This document shows positions 1 through 8,340 of a DNA stretch of 64,000 nt, piece after piece. The stretch lies in the NCBI GenBank assembly GCA_051208045.1, contig JBPJFY010000011.1:1-64000 (forward strand). The letters run 5' to 3'. Positions within the stretch are counted from its first letter, which is position 1; each line of letters opens with the position of its first letter. Source of the stretch: LZORAL124-50-18 sp051208045 (lineage in GTDB: Bacteria > Pseudomonadota > Gammaproteobacteria > Pseudomonadales > Oleiphilaceae). The notes below the pieces were generated by a model. It was not told where the DNA came from, did no database searches, and saw only the letters and a program-made list of their open reading frames with translations. The position numbers and the translations under genes were made by a program.

Positions 1-122
1 GAAAGGACGTGGCCGATTACATCAGGTATTACAACCTGGATCGACTGCATTCGGCGAATAATGATTTATCGCCAATTGATTACGAAAATTCTCTAAAGAA
101 AGTGTCCGGTTTGAGTTGACCA
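1..122 (+). mobile_element. IS3-family insertion sequence, right end only
   Basis: Only the right tip of the element is in the window. It contains the last codons of a DDE transposase, and the terminal inverted repeat seems to run to the CA at 121-122, because IS3-family ends read TG...CA. The presumed end (101-122) follows the motif gtgtccggtttgagttgacc. To its right the sequence passes directly into an Rhs-type reading frame on the other strand, so the element appears to sit inside that gene. The left end and the target duplication lie outside the window and cannot be checked. Confidence 0.7.
3..119 (+). CDS. IS3-family transposase (OrfB), C-terminal end, partial
   Basis: The frame is open from the window edge and ends at the TGA at 117-119, giving 38 residues. 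The stretch YIRYYNLDRLHSANNDLSP is the typical tail of IS3-type transposases, where the Y-N-x-x-R-x-H-S motif closes the integrase core and is followed by S-P-x-x-Y-E. The catalytic DDE residues would lie further left, outside the window. The stop codon falls inside the inferred terminal repeat, as is common in this family. The group within IS3 cannot be fixed from this piece. Confidence 0.75.
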   Translation, partial: KDVADYIRYYNLDRLHSANNDLSPIDYENSLKKVSGLS

Positions 123-739
123 GAACATTCGTAGGTGATTACTTCCTGCTGACCATTGGCAAAGCCATTCTGAATTTCAACCTGCGAATCCCGGTTACCG
201 TTGCGATCATAGTCATAGGCAAAGCTGGAGATCAGGCTGCCATCGGCGATTTTGCTGTTGGTGATGGACTTCACGCGGCCAACATCATCGATGGTGTTGT
301 TGGTTTGTGTGCCGTTGGGATAGGTGACCCGCTTTACTTCGCCGGTCTGGAAGTACGCGTAGGTCGTTTCCTCGCCACCGGAAATCGCCTTTTCGAGCCG
401 GTTGCGGCTGTCAAAGGTGTAGGTGGTTGTGCCCTGTGCCGACGCGACAAGGGTGCGATTGCCATTGTCGTCGTAATCGTAGGTGATCAGGTGGCCGCGC
501 TGGGTGCTGGACTTCATGCGGTCAAACATGTCATAGGTATAGGTGGTCACGTCGGTGCCACCCGGTTTGTTCTCGGTCACCTGCTCGACGTTGTTGTTCG
601 GGTCGTAGGCTGTCTCGATGGTGGTGATGTCGCTGCCGGTCGGGAAAGTTTGCCTGTACAACCGGTTCAGGTAGTCGTAATCCTGGCGGAACACTCTCGA
701 CATGGCGTCTGCCGTTTCGATGAGGTAATCGATTTCCTT
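123..739 (-). pseudogene. Rhs/YD-repeat protein fragment, truncated by the IS
   Basis: Reading leftward, this frame encodes about 200 residues with repeated Y-D motifs spaced as in Rhs/YD-repeat proteins (for example YDMFDRM, YDYDDNGNRT, FDSRNRLE, YDYDRNGNRD). YD repeats form the shell of toxin-delivery Rhs proteins and wall-associated proteins. Full proteins have 1000 or more residues, so this is a short internal fragment. On its upstream side the open frame begins just after a stop codon at 740-742, with an ATG at 703. On its downstream side it runs into the IS end at 122 and would finish with about a dozen foreign residues. No ribosome binding site is obvious. It is most likely a dead remnant of a larger Rhs locus, and no toxin or immunity gene can be assigned to it. 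Confidence 0.7.
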
Positions 740-840
740 TTATTGATTAAATAGCCCGAAGTAATACCATGTCTTTTGTCATTAAAGATTCCGCAATGTA
801 GAGCCTCATCTCGGACTAGATTTTTTGGGGGGGATCAAAT

Positions 841-862
841 AAATGTGAAATCTGTCACATCT
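841..862 (+). promoter_or_regulatory. CRP/Vfr-type binding site
   Basis: The half-sites TGTGA (844-848) and TCACA (855-859) are separated by six bases, an exact match to the CRP consensus TGTGA-N6-TCACA, and the flanks (AAA left, TCT right) also fit. The site is about 125 bp upstream of the GTG start of the DUF4214 gene. A class I arrangement would put transcription start near 913-917, and TGTTAA at 905-910 is a possible -10. Binding is inferred from the pattern only. Confidence 0.6.
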
Positions 863-976
863 ATTTCTTCCCCACAATTCGGCAGCTGTCTGTTAGTTAC
901 AACTCTGTTAAGCTCGGGAAGTCGTCAAATTCCACCTGCTTTACTCAAATAAATATTGATTAGCAAGGAGTGCTCT

Positions 977-2635
977 GTGAATCGTCTTAGTTCAGCCCCA
1001 TTAGTATTAGCTTTGCTTGGTCCATTATTTAGTTCCACCTCCACCGCAGCATCCAGTGAATCGATGGCGAAAGTCCAGCAGGCCTATGTCTCTTATTATG
1101 GCCGGCCAGGAGACTCCGCAGGTGTTGATTACTGGGCCGAAGAGTTGGATAAGAATGGTGGTGATATGTCCGCGATTATTGATGCATTTGGCAACTCACC
1201 CGAATACCAGGAACGGTTTGGCGCTCTCTCAAGCTCTGAATTAATCAATAATCTTTATCAACAAATGTTCGGAAGGGATGCTGAGCAAGCAGGATTGGAT
1301 TGGTGGAGTGAGCAAATTGATATCGGTGCAACCACGTTGAGTCAGGCCGCTTTGCAAATTGCTGATGGTGCCGCCAATGAGGATTTAACCATTCTGACCA
1401 ACAGAATTGATGTGGCATCTACATTGACCTTTGGTATGGATATTCGAGATCTGCCATACACCGAGGATCAAATCAATGCTATTAAAGCGTTCATTCAAAC
1501 TATCGATGAGACCTTTTCCTGGGATTCGACTTCATTCGATGACATGCTGAATACGATCATCGAATCGGAAGAATCGGGTTGGATGGTGACACTATCTGGT
1601 ACCGTGGCTTCTTGGAAAGTGGGTGCTCTACAGACTGATGTGACGGGCAGTTGCTCCAACTTTTATGGTACACAGAATTTCACAGCCACAGTCGATAGCT
1701 CTGGTTATTTTTCTCAGCAGGTTCTTGTCAACTCGTTTCCTTGCAAGCTGCGCATTTATGCCTGGGATGAGGAGCTGTTTCAAATCGTTGAACTATATGG
1801 TGTCGCCTCAGAGCCAGGTACGGCAAATGTGAATCAGCTTACCGATATGGTAATAGCGCTGGCGAGTTCATCTTTACCCACAGACTGGTATGCTTTACCT
1901 ATTGCAGACGACTTTTCGACCCAAATTGAGACGAGTGCGAATAGTCTAATCAGTGCCCTAAAGGCCACAGGTTATCAGGTGTCGAATGATGATCTCAATC
2001 CGACAACCTTCGTTTACGACTTTTCGAACGGTGCAACTGACCCATTGTTGGACTCCATTTATGCTGGAATCGGCGGTGATAACTCTAACCGGATTGATTA
2101 CACCAACCTTTTAACCTCAATTAAAGAGGGTAACCTTTCGGCTATACCCAATGCCGATCAGAACGGTGGTGATAGTAATGGCGGCAACGGAGGAAGCGGC
2201 GAAACGCAGACGATTACTGTGACCGGCAGTGATGCTGGGCAGTTTGGTGGTTCACTATCGTTGAATGATTTCTCATTCACGCCAGGATTTGGTAGTGCGG
2301 ACGAGTTTTTGATGGCCTTGGGCCAGGATAATACTGTCATCATTAACTCCTTTGATATCGACGGCCAAGGGAGCGCCGGGCCGAAAGGTATTTCCATGAG
2401 AATCAATGATTCTGCCGGATCCTGGTTATATAGCGCAGTGTTTTGTGCTACCTGTGACGATGTCGTTTTTGATCCCAATGCCCGCACATTAACGTTCACC
2501 AACGCAACTGTTGACCCAACCATGGGCGGAGATGCGAACAGCCTCTCAACCGGCACACTAACCCTAAATGGAACCTTGACTTGGTCTGAGTCCGATGTAA
2601 ATAGAGGTAACATTGTGCCTGCCGGATCGTTGTGA
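977..2635 (+). CDS. secreted DUF4214-domain protein
   Basis: This 552-residue protein begins with a signal peptide: a short basic start, then a hydrophobic stretch ending in a small-residue site near STSTAASS. Two DUF4214-type units follow, recognisable as AYVSYYGRPGDSAGVDYW and LYQQMFGRDAEQAGLDWW. This domain occurs in exported bacterial proteins, often linked to S-layers or large adhesins, and its role is not established. A middle region without known motifs leads to a Gly/Asn-rich linker at about residues 395-407 and a beta-rich C-terminal domain with one C-x-x-C pair. I chose the GTG at 977 because AAGGAG lies six bases before it; a TTG at 956 is in frame but lacks such a site. It is monocistronic, probably under CRP-type control, and sits in the accessory region. 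Confidence 0.75.
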   Translation: MNRLSSAPLVLALLGPLFSSTSTAASSESMAKVQQAYVSYYGRPGDSAGVDYWAEELDKNGGDMSAIIDAFGNSPEYQERFGALSSSELINNLYQQMFGRDAEQAGLDWWSEQIDIGATTLSQAALQIADGAANEDLTILTNRIDVASTLTFGMDIRDLPYTEDQINAIKAFIQTIDETFSWDSTSFDDMLNTIIESEESGWMVTLSGTVASWKVGALQTDVTGSCSNFYGTQNFTATVDSSGYFSQQVLVNSFPCKLRIYAWDEELFQIVELYGVASEPGTANVNQLTDMVIALASSSLPTDWYALPIADDFSTQIETSANSLISALKATGYQVSNDDLNPTTFVYDFSNGATDPLLDSIYAGIGGDNSNRIDYTNLLTSIKEGNLSAIPNADQNGGDSNGGNGGSGETQTITVTGSDAGQFGGSLSLNDFSFTPGFGSADEFLMALGQDNTVIINSFDIDGQGSAGPKGISMRINDSAGSWLYSAVFCATCDDVVFDPNARTLTFTNATVDPTMGGDANSLSTGTLTLNGTLTWSESDVNRGNIVPAGSL

Positions 2636-2815
2636 TAGATCATTGTGGTAATGGTGCCAAAAATCCCGATGTATTTGGCCTAGCGGGTGCTACTTACACT
2701 AGAACTTAATCAGGAGAGGCGGATATCGCAGATAGAGAGCAAGTAATTCAACGACACAACAACAGGCTGACGTATCCATCAGTGAATGCAGTAAAATAAT
2801 GCAGCTACAAAAAAA

Positions 2816-2929
2816 TTACTTGTGATTGTGTCGTTGATCATTCTCATCGGTGTTCCAATTGAGCGCGCCAATTACAACAATAAACAGCACGCCAATTATT
2901 ATAAATAGAGGCCAGTTGATAGCTTCCAT
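2816..2929 (-). CDS. 37-residue membrane peptide
   Basis: This is a small leftward frame that automated callers would miss. ATG at 2929 is preceded by GGGAGGT at a good distance. The product starts MEAINWPLFIIIGVLFIVV and ends in a polar tail rich in Asn, Asp and His (NWNTDENDQRHNHK). Residues 6-24 are hydrophobic enough for one membrane span, so it should be a single-pass inner-membrane peptide with a charged C-terminus. The function is unknown. The strong ribosome site and clean membrane profile argue that it is real. Small hydrophobic peptides can be regulators or toxins, but nothing here decides this. Confidence 0.5.
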   Translation of the reverse strand: MEAINWPLFIIIGVLFIVVIGALNWNTDENDQRHNHK

Positions 2930-2945
2930 ATTACCTCCCGCTTTT

Positions 2946-3197
2946 TCACACTATACCGGAACGCCCAAATATCACGCCCGCCATAACCAGTAAAACCAAT
3001 CCAAACCCTCTATAAACACCCCCTGCTTTCTCTCCAGCATCCCAATTGACAGAATGACCTCTTTCTAGCCTGCCAGTTGCTTTGATAAAAGAGAACCGCC
3101 AACCCAAAAGGATTATAGCCGCTTCAGAAAATGCCCTTGAACCATCGAAAAGATCTACTACCCAGTCTATTCTGCACAAATTGATTTCGCAACCCAT
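2946..3197 (-). CDS. hypothetical small protein with hydrophobic C-terminus
   Basis: The frame gives 83 residues. The first part is irregular; the second has a plausible protein pattern, with a Gly/Trp segment (IILLGWRF), a basic stretch (ATGRLERGHS) and a C-terminal hydrophobic helix (GFGLVLLVMAGVIF). No clear ribosome site precedes the ATG at 3197, so the 5' end may be wrong or the gene may be decayed. It lies just upstream of the 37-residue membrane peptide on the same strand, 16 bp apart. The size and layout recall small two-helix immunity proteins found near Rhs loci, but this is only a loose resemblance and no family is assigned. Confidence 0.3.
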   Translation of the reverse strand: MGCEINLCRIDWVVDLFDGSRAFSEAAIILLGWRFSFIKATGRLERGHSVNWDAGEKAGGVYRGFGLVLLVMAGVIFGRSGIV

Positions 3198-3666
3198 TCA
3201 GCCGACGTTGGAAGTACTTGTGTATATCCAAGCTGATACCTTGTAGCATCATCGGTTATCGTTCAAGGCCATTCAATCAACAATGATGGGATTTGTCTTT
3301 AAATTGCATTCATCAGGGATGGCAATCACAAAATCCAAAGATTAAATACAGCTCTTGTGCAATTTGTTGCACCGGTAATCAAGGGAGTGGACGTTTCATA
3401 TTCGCCTCTGTTGTTGCAGAAAATACATCAATTGAGGCGTGACGAACGTGGTTTGGTTATTCCAAATGAGTCAGGAACAACGAAAAGTGATACATTTTCT
3501 GCAGCAACCCAAAGGGCTGGAACCCAATTTCTGCCCAGCATCGTTATCAGTCGTTCATTTGGAATAACCAAACTTCTCTCCTTTTGCCTTGCTGGATCGA
3601 AAAATGGGTTTCCAGCAGTGGTAAAGATGAAACGTAAACATGCCTTGGGGTTATCACACCACTTTT
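3198..3666. other. non-coding stretch with an inverted repeat
   Basis: No convincing gene is seen in these 469 bases. A frame across 3357-3830 exists but has no protein-like pattern and runs over the 3667-3936 gene on the other strand. The one structured element is the 19-bp inverted repeat at 3451-3573, described separately. Confidence 0.5.
3451..3573. repeat. 19-bp perfect inverted repeat, 85 bp apart
   Basis: The left arm GTTTGGTTATTCCAAATGA (3451-3469) is the exact reverse complement of the right arm at 3555-3573. The arms could fold a long hairpin in RNA or mark the ends of a small non-autonomous element of about 123 bp. The enclosed 85 bases have no gene. There is no T-run as expected of a simple terminator. 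Confidence 0.6.
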
Positions 3667-3936
3667 TTAAGCTTCAAACTGGCCAGGCCCGAAACGCCTT
3701 TCGGAGATTCGTTTCAACAGTTCACGCAAACTCATCTCACTTGCATCAAAAACAGCCTTTAGAATCTTCGTTTTACTGGCAATGCCGAGGAAATTTTTTT
3801 CATCGAAGATATCAATTTTCGTTTCGCTAACCGACCGCTGCGAATCCAACCAGTCTTGAGCCTGGTTAAGAGCAGCTTCCATACTTTTGTTCTCGAAGGT
3901 CTCTGACCCGCTCGGTGTGGTAAGAGTAATTTTCAT
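3667..3936 (-). CDS. hypothetical protein, 89 residues
   Basis: The start is the ATG at 3936, preceded by AGGAAG at about five bases; an ATG at 3960 in the same frame has no such site. The product begins MKITLTTPSGSETFENKS, then has a helical middle (AALNQAQDWLDSQRS) and an acidic strand segment, and ends in a basic helix (SLRELLKRISERRFG). There is no signal peptide, membrane span or cysteine, so it should be a small cytoplasmic protein. I do not recognise the family. It stands alone at the tRNA-Val end of the accessory stretch. Confidence 0.5.
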   Translation of the reverse strand: MKITLTTPSGSETFENKSMEAALNQAQDWLDSQRSVSETKIDIFDEKNFLGIASKTKILKAVFDASEMSLRELLKRISERRFGPGQFEA

Positions 3937-4282
3937 AGTTCTTCCTACAGTGATATCCATCAGCCTATCGTATTACAAAAAATTATTTTATAAAAATTTG
4001 ACGTTATGACAGAAGTGCTTAATTAGCCCAGTTCACGGGCGCATTGCCTGACTGAAGTTTGCCAGAATCAAGATCTGATCGAGTACATGGAAGAAGAGAA
4101 AGAATAAAGGAGCGCGTACTATCAAAATTCGATAGGCGTCCTACGGTTCAGGTAAAGGTCAAAAATAAAAGGGCAAGTCTAATCCGGGTCTATAAGTGGT
4201 CCAGATGTGGTCTATATGTAACGAGCGTGGGAGAGAGTTATACTACTACAGGAGCTAAAAGATTGTTATTTGAGGAAACAAT
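3937..4282. other. intergenic stretch next to tRNA-Val
   Basis: These 346 bases hold no intact gene. In the frame at about 4044-4100 there is a short piece reading QNQDLIEYMEEEKE before a stop, and the next frame continues ERVLSKFDRRPTVQVK. Together they faintly recall the N-terminal end of an integrase-core transposase with a frameshift, but the match is from memory and weak. The stretch ends at the CCA end of the tRNA gene. Confidence 0.35.
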
Positions 4283-4359
<77 letters not shown>

Positions 4360-4374
4360 AAAGAAGAGGCGCAC

Positions 4375-4403
4375 ATTCTATTAATGGGCGCGGGGTATGT
4401 CAA
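4375..4403 (-). promoter_or_regulatory. promoter of tRNA-Val
   Basis: On the minus strand a perfect -35 TTGACA (4403-4398) is followed, after 17 bases, by TAGAAT (4380-4375) as the -10. Transcription would begin near 4368, about nine bases before the mature tRNA. The -35 begins directly after the stop codon of the epimerase gene, so the tRNA does not depend on that gene for expression. Confidence 0.75.
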
Positions 4404-5411
4404 TCAGATTTGGTAAAAATCCCGATACCATTCGACGAATTTTTTCACGCCCTCTTCAATCGGCGTATCGGGTTGATAGTTTACGTCCTTAATCAGCGCA
4501 TCCACATCTGCATAGGTATCCGGTACATCCCCTGGCTGCAGCGGCAGCAGATTCATCTCCGCCTTCTTGCCAAGGCACTCCTCAAGAATCTCGATGTATC
4601 TAAGCAACTCAACAGGTCGATTACTGCCGATGTTGTAAATCCGGTAAGGCGCTTTACTGGTTCCCGGATCCGGCTGTTTACCGTCCCACGCGTCGTTGGG
4701 AGCAGCTACCTGATCCAGCGTCCGAATCACGCCTTCGACAATATCGTCAATGTAGGTGAAGTCCCGTCGGTGCTTACCGTAGTTAAAGACATCAATGGGC
4801 TCCCCGTTGAGTATTTTACGGGTAAAGATGAACAACGCCATGTCCGGCCGTCCCCACGGGCCATAGACCGTGAAAAAGCGCAGGCCGGTAGTGGGCAGGT
4901 TATACAAGTGACTGTACGTATGCGCCATCAGCTCATTGGCTTTCTTCGAAGCCGCATACAAGCTGACCGGGTGATCCACATTGCCATGCACCGAAAAAGG
5001 CATGTTTTCATTCGCACCATACACGGAACTACTGGAGGCGTAAACCAGGTGCTTCACCTGATTATGGCGACAGCCTTCAAGGATATTCATAAAGCCAACG
5101 ATGTTCGCATCAATATACGCGTGGGGATTCTCTAACGAATAACGCACCCCTGCCTGGGCTGCCAGATGCACCACGCGATCCGGTTTGTGCTCGGCAAAAA
5201 CATGTGCAAGGTCATCCTTGTTTTCAACACTCAACCGGATATCGGAGAACTTTTCATAGCCCTCCAGGCGTTTCAGGCGCGCATACTTCAGGTTCACGTC
5301 GTAGTAATCATTCACATTATCTACACCGATTACCTCATCACCACGATCCAACAAGCGTATCGCCAATGTGGAACCAATGAATCCTGCGGTACCTGTCACC
5401 AAAACTTTCAC
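4404..5411 (-). CDS. NAD-dependent epimerase, probably UDP-glucuronate 4-epimerase
   Basis: This 335-residue protein is an extended short-chain dehydrogenase. The NAD-binding loop GTAGFIG is at residues 7-13 and the catalytic pair Y152-x3-K156 is in SLYAASKK, with an S-S-S-S-V-Y-G strand before it. Length and motifs (VDNVNDYYD near residue 31, FFTVYGPWGRPDMA) match UDP-glucuronate epimerases of the CapI/LpsL type, which turn UDP-glucuronate into UDP-galacturonate for surface polysaccharide. The start is GTG at 5411 behind GGGAGA. It is 15 bp downstream of purC on the same strand but has no metabolic link to it. Other UDP-sugar epimerases of the family are possible alternatives. Confidence 0.85.
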   Translation of the reverse strand: MKVLVTGTAGFIGSTLAIRLLDRGDEVIGVDNVNDYYDVNLKYARLKRLEGYEKFSDIRLSVENKDDLAHVFAEHKPDRVVHLAAQAGVRYSLENPHAYIDANIVGFMNILEGCRHNQVKHLVYASSSSVYGANENMPFSVHGNVDHPVSLYAASKKANELMAHTYSHLYNLPTTGLRFFTVYGPWGRPDMALFIFTRKILNGEPIDVFNYGKHRRDFTYIDDIVEGVIRTLDQVAAPNDAWDGKQPDPGTSKAPYRIYNIGSNRPVELLRYIEILEECLGKKAEMNLLPLQPGDVPDTYADVDALIKDVNYQPDTPIEEGVKKFVEWYRDFYQI

Positions 5412-5426
5412 GATAATCTCCCTGCG

Positions 5427-6137
5427 TTACAGTGGAATGCCTAATCGACCAGCCACTTCTTCATAAGCCTCAATCACACCACCCAGGCCCTGTCGGAATC
5501 GGTCTTTGTCCAGCTTTTTGCGTGTTTCCTTGTCCCAAATCCGGCAACCATCGGGGCTGAATTCATCGCCGAGCACAATTTGGCCATCAAAAAGACCAAA
5601 CTCCAGCTTATAGTCTACCAAAAGCATGCCGGCTTCATCGAACATGGCTCTAAGAATGTCATTCACTTTGAACGTGAGTGCTTTCATTTCGTTGATTTGT
5701 TCAATGGTGGCCCAACCAAAAGACACGGCGTGATACTCGTTTACCATGGGATCATGCAACGCATCATTCTTCAAAAACAGCTCAAACGTTGCAGGTGACA
5801 GGTCTTTTCCTTCTTCAACGCCCAGGCGGCGACAGAGGCTGCCTGCGGCCACATTGCGCACAACGCACTCTAACGGAATCATCTTCAGGTTCTTGACCAA
5901 TGACTCCGTATCGCTGAGCAGCGCTTCAAAGTGGGTGGGTACGCCCCCTTTTTCCAAGCTTTGCATGATAAATGCGTTGAACTTGTTGTTCACCATTCCC
6001 TTGCGGGACAACTGCTCCACCTTCTGGCCATCAAAGGCTGAGGTGTCATCTCGAAACTCCAACACAAACTTGTTGGGATCATCTGTCTTGTAAACAGATT
6101 TCGCTTTACCCGAATAAAGTTTTTCTCGCTTTTCCAC
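5427..6137 (-). CDS. purC: phosphoribosylaminoimidazole-succinocarboxamide synthase
   Basis: PurC (SAICAR synthetase) joins aspartate to CAIR using ATP in purine synthesis. The 236-residue length is normal. The N-terminal ATP-binding part begins EKLYSGKAKSVYKTDDP, and later motifs include ECVVRNVAAGSL and DYKLEFG with the metal and nucleotide site near LGDEFSPDG. The start is GTG at 6137, with GGAG about eight bases before it. It follows bamC and dapA on the same strand, the order purC-bamC-dapA known from enterobacteria and pseudomonads. The 50-bp gap to bamC has no clear terminator, so one transcript from dapA is likely. Confidence 0.95.
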   Translation of the reverse strand: MEKREKLYSGKAKSVYKTDDPNKFVLEFRDDTSAFDGQKVEQLSRKGMVNNKFNAFIMQSLEKGGVPTHFEALLSDTESLVKNLKMIPLECVVRNVAAGSLCRRLGVEEGKDLSPATFELFLKNDALHDPMVNEYHAVSFGWATIEQINEMKALTFKVNDILRAMFDEAGMLLVDYKLEFGLFDGQIVLGDEFSPDGCRIWDKETRKKLDKDRFRQGLGGVIEAYEEVAGRLGIPL

Positions 6138-6187
6138 GCACTTCGCTCCAGCGTTTGAAAGTATAAAAATCGTTTCCCTGCATCACA

Positions 6188-7234
6188 TCAGGAAATGTGC
6201 TCTAACAACAACGAGAGCAGCTTCACCTTGAGATCTCTCTCTACCGGTTGATTATCCAATCCTGTCACGTCCAAAACAATGTAATTGTCGGATCGTTCCA
6301 GCTTTAACAGATAGTTTGGCGTATCCACCTTACCACCCGTACCGAAGATTTTGCCCCAGAGACTCATTTCCACCGGCTCTTCGTAATTCACGTAGAACAG
6401 CCCCTGGCTGCGATCCCGGTCAATGACGCGCACATTCGCATCTCGTACAGAACGAGTCACCACGCCCCAGGATCGGTCATAATCGAGGTCAAATCTTAAA
6501 TAGGCTTGAGCGTCTTCGGACACCAGCGTCACTTTGGAAGGTCCACCCATCTCCTGCGCCACCAATGAGAATGTCTTGTCATCCTGATTGGTCTCCATAT
6601 ACAGCTTGAGATCCTTTAATATCTGGAATTCGGAGGGTGCGACAGAATTTCCGGCAGTCCAGGGCAAAAAATGCGCGTTCAGACTTTCTACCGGAACCAG
6701 CCGTACTTGAATTTCTGAACTGTTGCGCCGAACACCCTGACTCAACTTGAAGACAATCACGTGCAGTTTACCGTCCACGGTTTTGAGCGAGCTGAAGTAT
6801 TCATCAGAAAGCCGCCCGGCCTGCATTACAGAGCTCTGCACCAGACCAAGCTCGATATTCTCGTGGGCAACATCCATGCCTCGGGATTGCAGGAACTTAT
6901 CAAGCATCGGCCAGGCACGCCCGGGCGTGTTATTCACCCAGAGCCACTGCTGGCCATCCATCTGTTCGATGACGAAAGGTTCCTGCGACGTCAACGCTTC
7001 GCCGCTGGGAGGCGGTGGCAGTTGGTAATCTTGCTGGGTAATCGCGGGATTATCCACGGCAGGTATGGGGTATCGGCTTTGAATGCGATCCGATTCATAC
7101 CAGTCCGGTACCTTAAGCGGTTTACCTTCCTGTTCTTCAAGATAATCATTGGATCGATCACGAATCAGGCCACAGGCTGATACCGACAGAATTAACCCAA
7201 GAATGAATGTACGACGCACCAGCTTGCTCAACAT
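6188..7234 (-). CDS. bamC: outer-membrane assembly lipoprotein BamC
   Basis: BamC is an accessory lipoprotein of the BAM complex, which folds beta-barrel proteins into the outer membrane. The 348-residue product has a lipoprotein signal ending in the lipobox LSVSAC, after which the mature protein starts at Cys. A flexible N-terminal part with the D-x-L-E/Y-pattern that contacts BamD precedes two helix-grip domains. I chose the ATG at 7234, behind GAGGTGG, over a GTG at 7246, because it gives the usual short basic signal start. The gene begins 13 bp after the dapA stop, so the two are cotranscribed. Sequence conservation of BamC is low, and the identification leans on length, lipobox and position. 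Confidence 0.88.
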   Translation of the reverse strand: MLSKLVRRTFILGLILSVSACGLIRDRSNDYLEEQEGKPLKVPDWYESDRIQSRYPIPAVDNPAITQQDYQLPPPPSGEALTSQEPFVIEQMDGQQWLWVNNTPGRAWPMLDKFLQSRGMDVAHENIELGLVQSSVMQAGRLSDEYFSSLKTVDGKLHVIVFKLSQGVRRNSSEIQVRLVPVESLNAHFLPWTAGNSVAPSEFQILKDLKLYMETNQDDKTFSLVAQEMGGPSKVTLVSEDAQAYLRFDLDYDRSWGVVTRSVRDANVRVIDRDRSQGLFYVNYEEPVEMSLWGKIFGTGGKVDTPNYLLKLERSDNYIVLDVTGLDNQPVERDLKVKLLSLLLEHIS

Positions 7235-7247
7235 AAAACTCACCACC

Positions 7248-8123
7248 TCAGCATATACCCGCAGAGGTTAAAGCAGCTTTCAACGGCGCACGGTGTTGCT
7301 CTGCCAGAGGCGTTAGCGGCAAGCGAATCCCACGCTGAATCAGCCCCATTTCATGCAGTGCCCACTTCACTGGGATGGGATTGGCTTCCAGGAACAAATT
7401 ATTGTGCAGGGGCATGAGCCTGTCATTCAGTGCTTCCGCCTCAGCCGCTTCGCCTGCCATGGCCAAACGGCACAGCTCAGCCATTTCACTGGGCGCAACA
7501 TTGGCCGTCACAGAAATATTGCCTTTGCCCCCGGCCAGCATCAACTGGTAAGCGGTTGCATCATCACCGGAATACACCGCGAGCCGGTCACCGACCAACG
7601 CAAGCAGTTCCTTGCCACGAGGAATATCCCCCGTTGCATCCTTGATGCCCACAATGTTCGGAATGTCAGCGAGCCGGGCCACCGTCGCATTGGACATATC
7701 ACAGGCCGTTCTTCCAGGCACATTATAGAGAATCTGGTCAATCTCCACGCTTTCGGCTAACAGTTTGAAATGCTGATAGAGGCCTTCTTGCGTCGGCTTG
7801 TTGTAATAAGGCACCACCAGCAGACAAGCGTCTGCACCAATGGCTTTTGCTTCACGAGTCAGGTCGATAGCTTCTTTCGTCGAATTTGCGCCGGTACCGG
7901 CAATCACAGGAATTTTGCCCGCCACCCGTTCAACCACGCGACGAATGACATCGCAATGCTCGTCCGTGTCGAGCGTCGCAGATTCACCGGTGGTTCCCAC
8001 CGCTACGATGGCGTTGGTCCCGTTGTTTACATGGAAGTCCACCAGTTTATCCAGGTTTTCCCAGTCCAAATCACCGTTTTCGAACATAGGTGTTGCCAGC
8101 GCAACCAGGCTACCTTGAATCAT
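7248..8123 (-). CDS. dapA: 4-hydroxy-tetrahydrodipicolinate synthase
   Basis: DapA condenses pyruvate with aspartate semialdehyde, the first committed step to lysine and diaminopimelate. The 291-residue protein has the family signatures: GTTGESATL near residue 43, the tyrosine of LYNVPGRT, and the Schiff-base lysine in GIKDATGD. The start is the ATG at 8123 (MIQGSLVALATPM) with GGAGC before it; 29 extra codons upstream are open but lack a protein-like pattern. It heads the leftward dapA-bamC-purC group and diverges from gcvR. No riboswitch is seen in the 217-bp upstream region. Confidence 0.96.
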   Translation of the reverse strand: MIQGSLVALATPMFENGDLDWENLDKLVDFHVNNGTNAIVAVGTTGESATLDTDEHCDVIRRVVERVAGKIPVIAGTGANSTKEAIDLTREAKAIGADACLLVVPYYNKPTQEGLYQHFKLLAESVEIDQILYNVPGRTACDMSNATVARLADIPNIVGIKDATGDIPRGKELLALVGDRLAVYSGDDATAYQLMLAGGKGNISVTANVAPSEMAELCRLAMAGEAAEAEALNDRLMPLHNNLFLEANPIPVKWALHEMGLIQRGIRLPLTPLAEQHRAPLKAALTSAGIC

Positions 8124-8340
8124 AAAGTGCTCCACAAATTTCAAAACGAGTATGGTACTGATGCACAGAGGGTTAAACAAGCGTTCTTTTTTCCCATCGA
8201 CAAAAAACACCGGGGTTTCAACGCACCTGGCGGATTCTCTCTCCAGGCCTTGACACCAAGCGACCAGCGCACGAGTATTGCGGTATATTCAACAAACGCA
8301 AACATGCGCTCAATCACACAGTTAACCACAGGTTTTCGCC

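Noticed and set aside
116..754. Rightward open frame over the Rhs fragment
   Set aside because: It is antisense to a clear YD-repeat frame and has no protein-like pattern.
3357..3830. Open frame of 157 codons
   Set aside because: It runs through the inverted repeat and over the opposite-strand gene at 3667-3936, lacks a ribosome site and has no recognisable pattern.
1..4282. A new defence or toxin system in the accessory block
   Set aside because: The Rhs piece is a truncated fragment without a toxin tip, the small genes have no nuclease, ATPase or reverse transcriptase motif, and no operon-like grouping exists.
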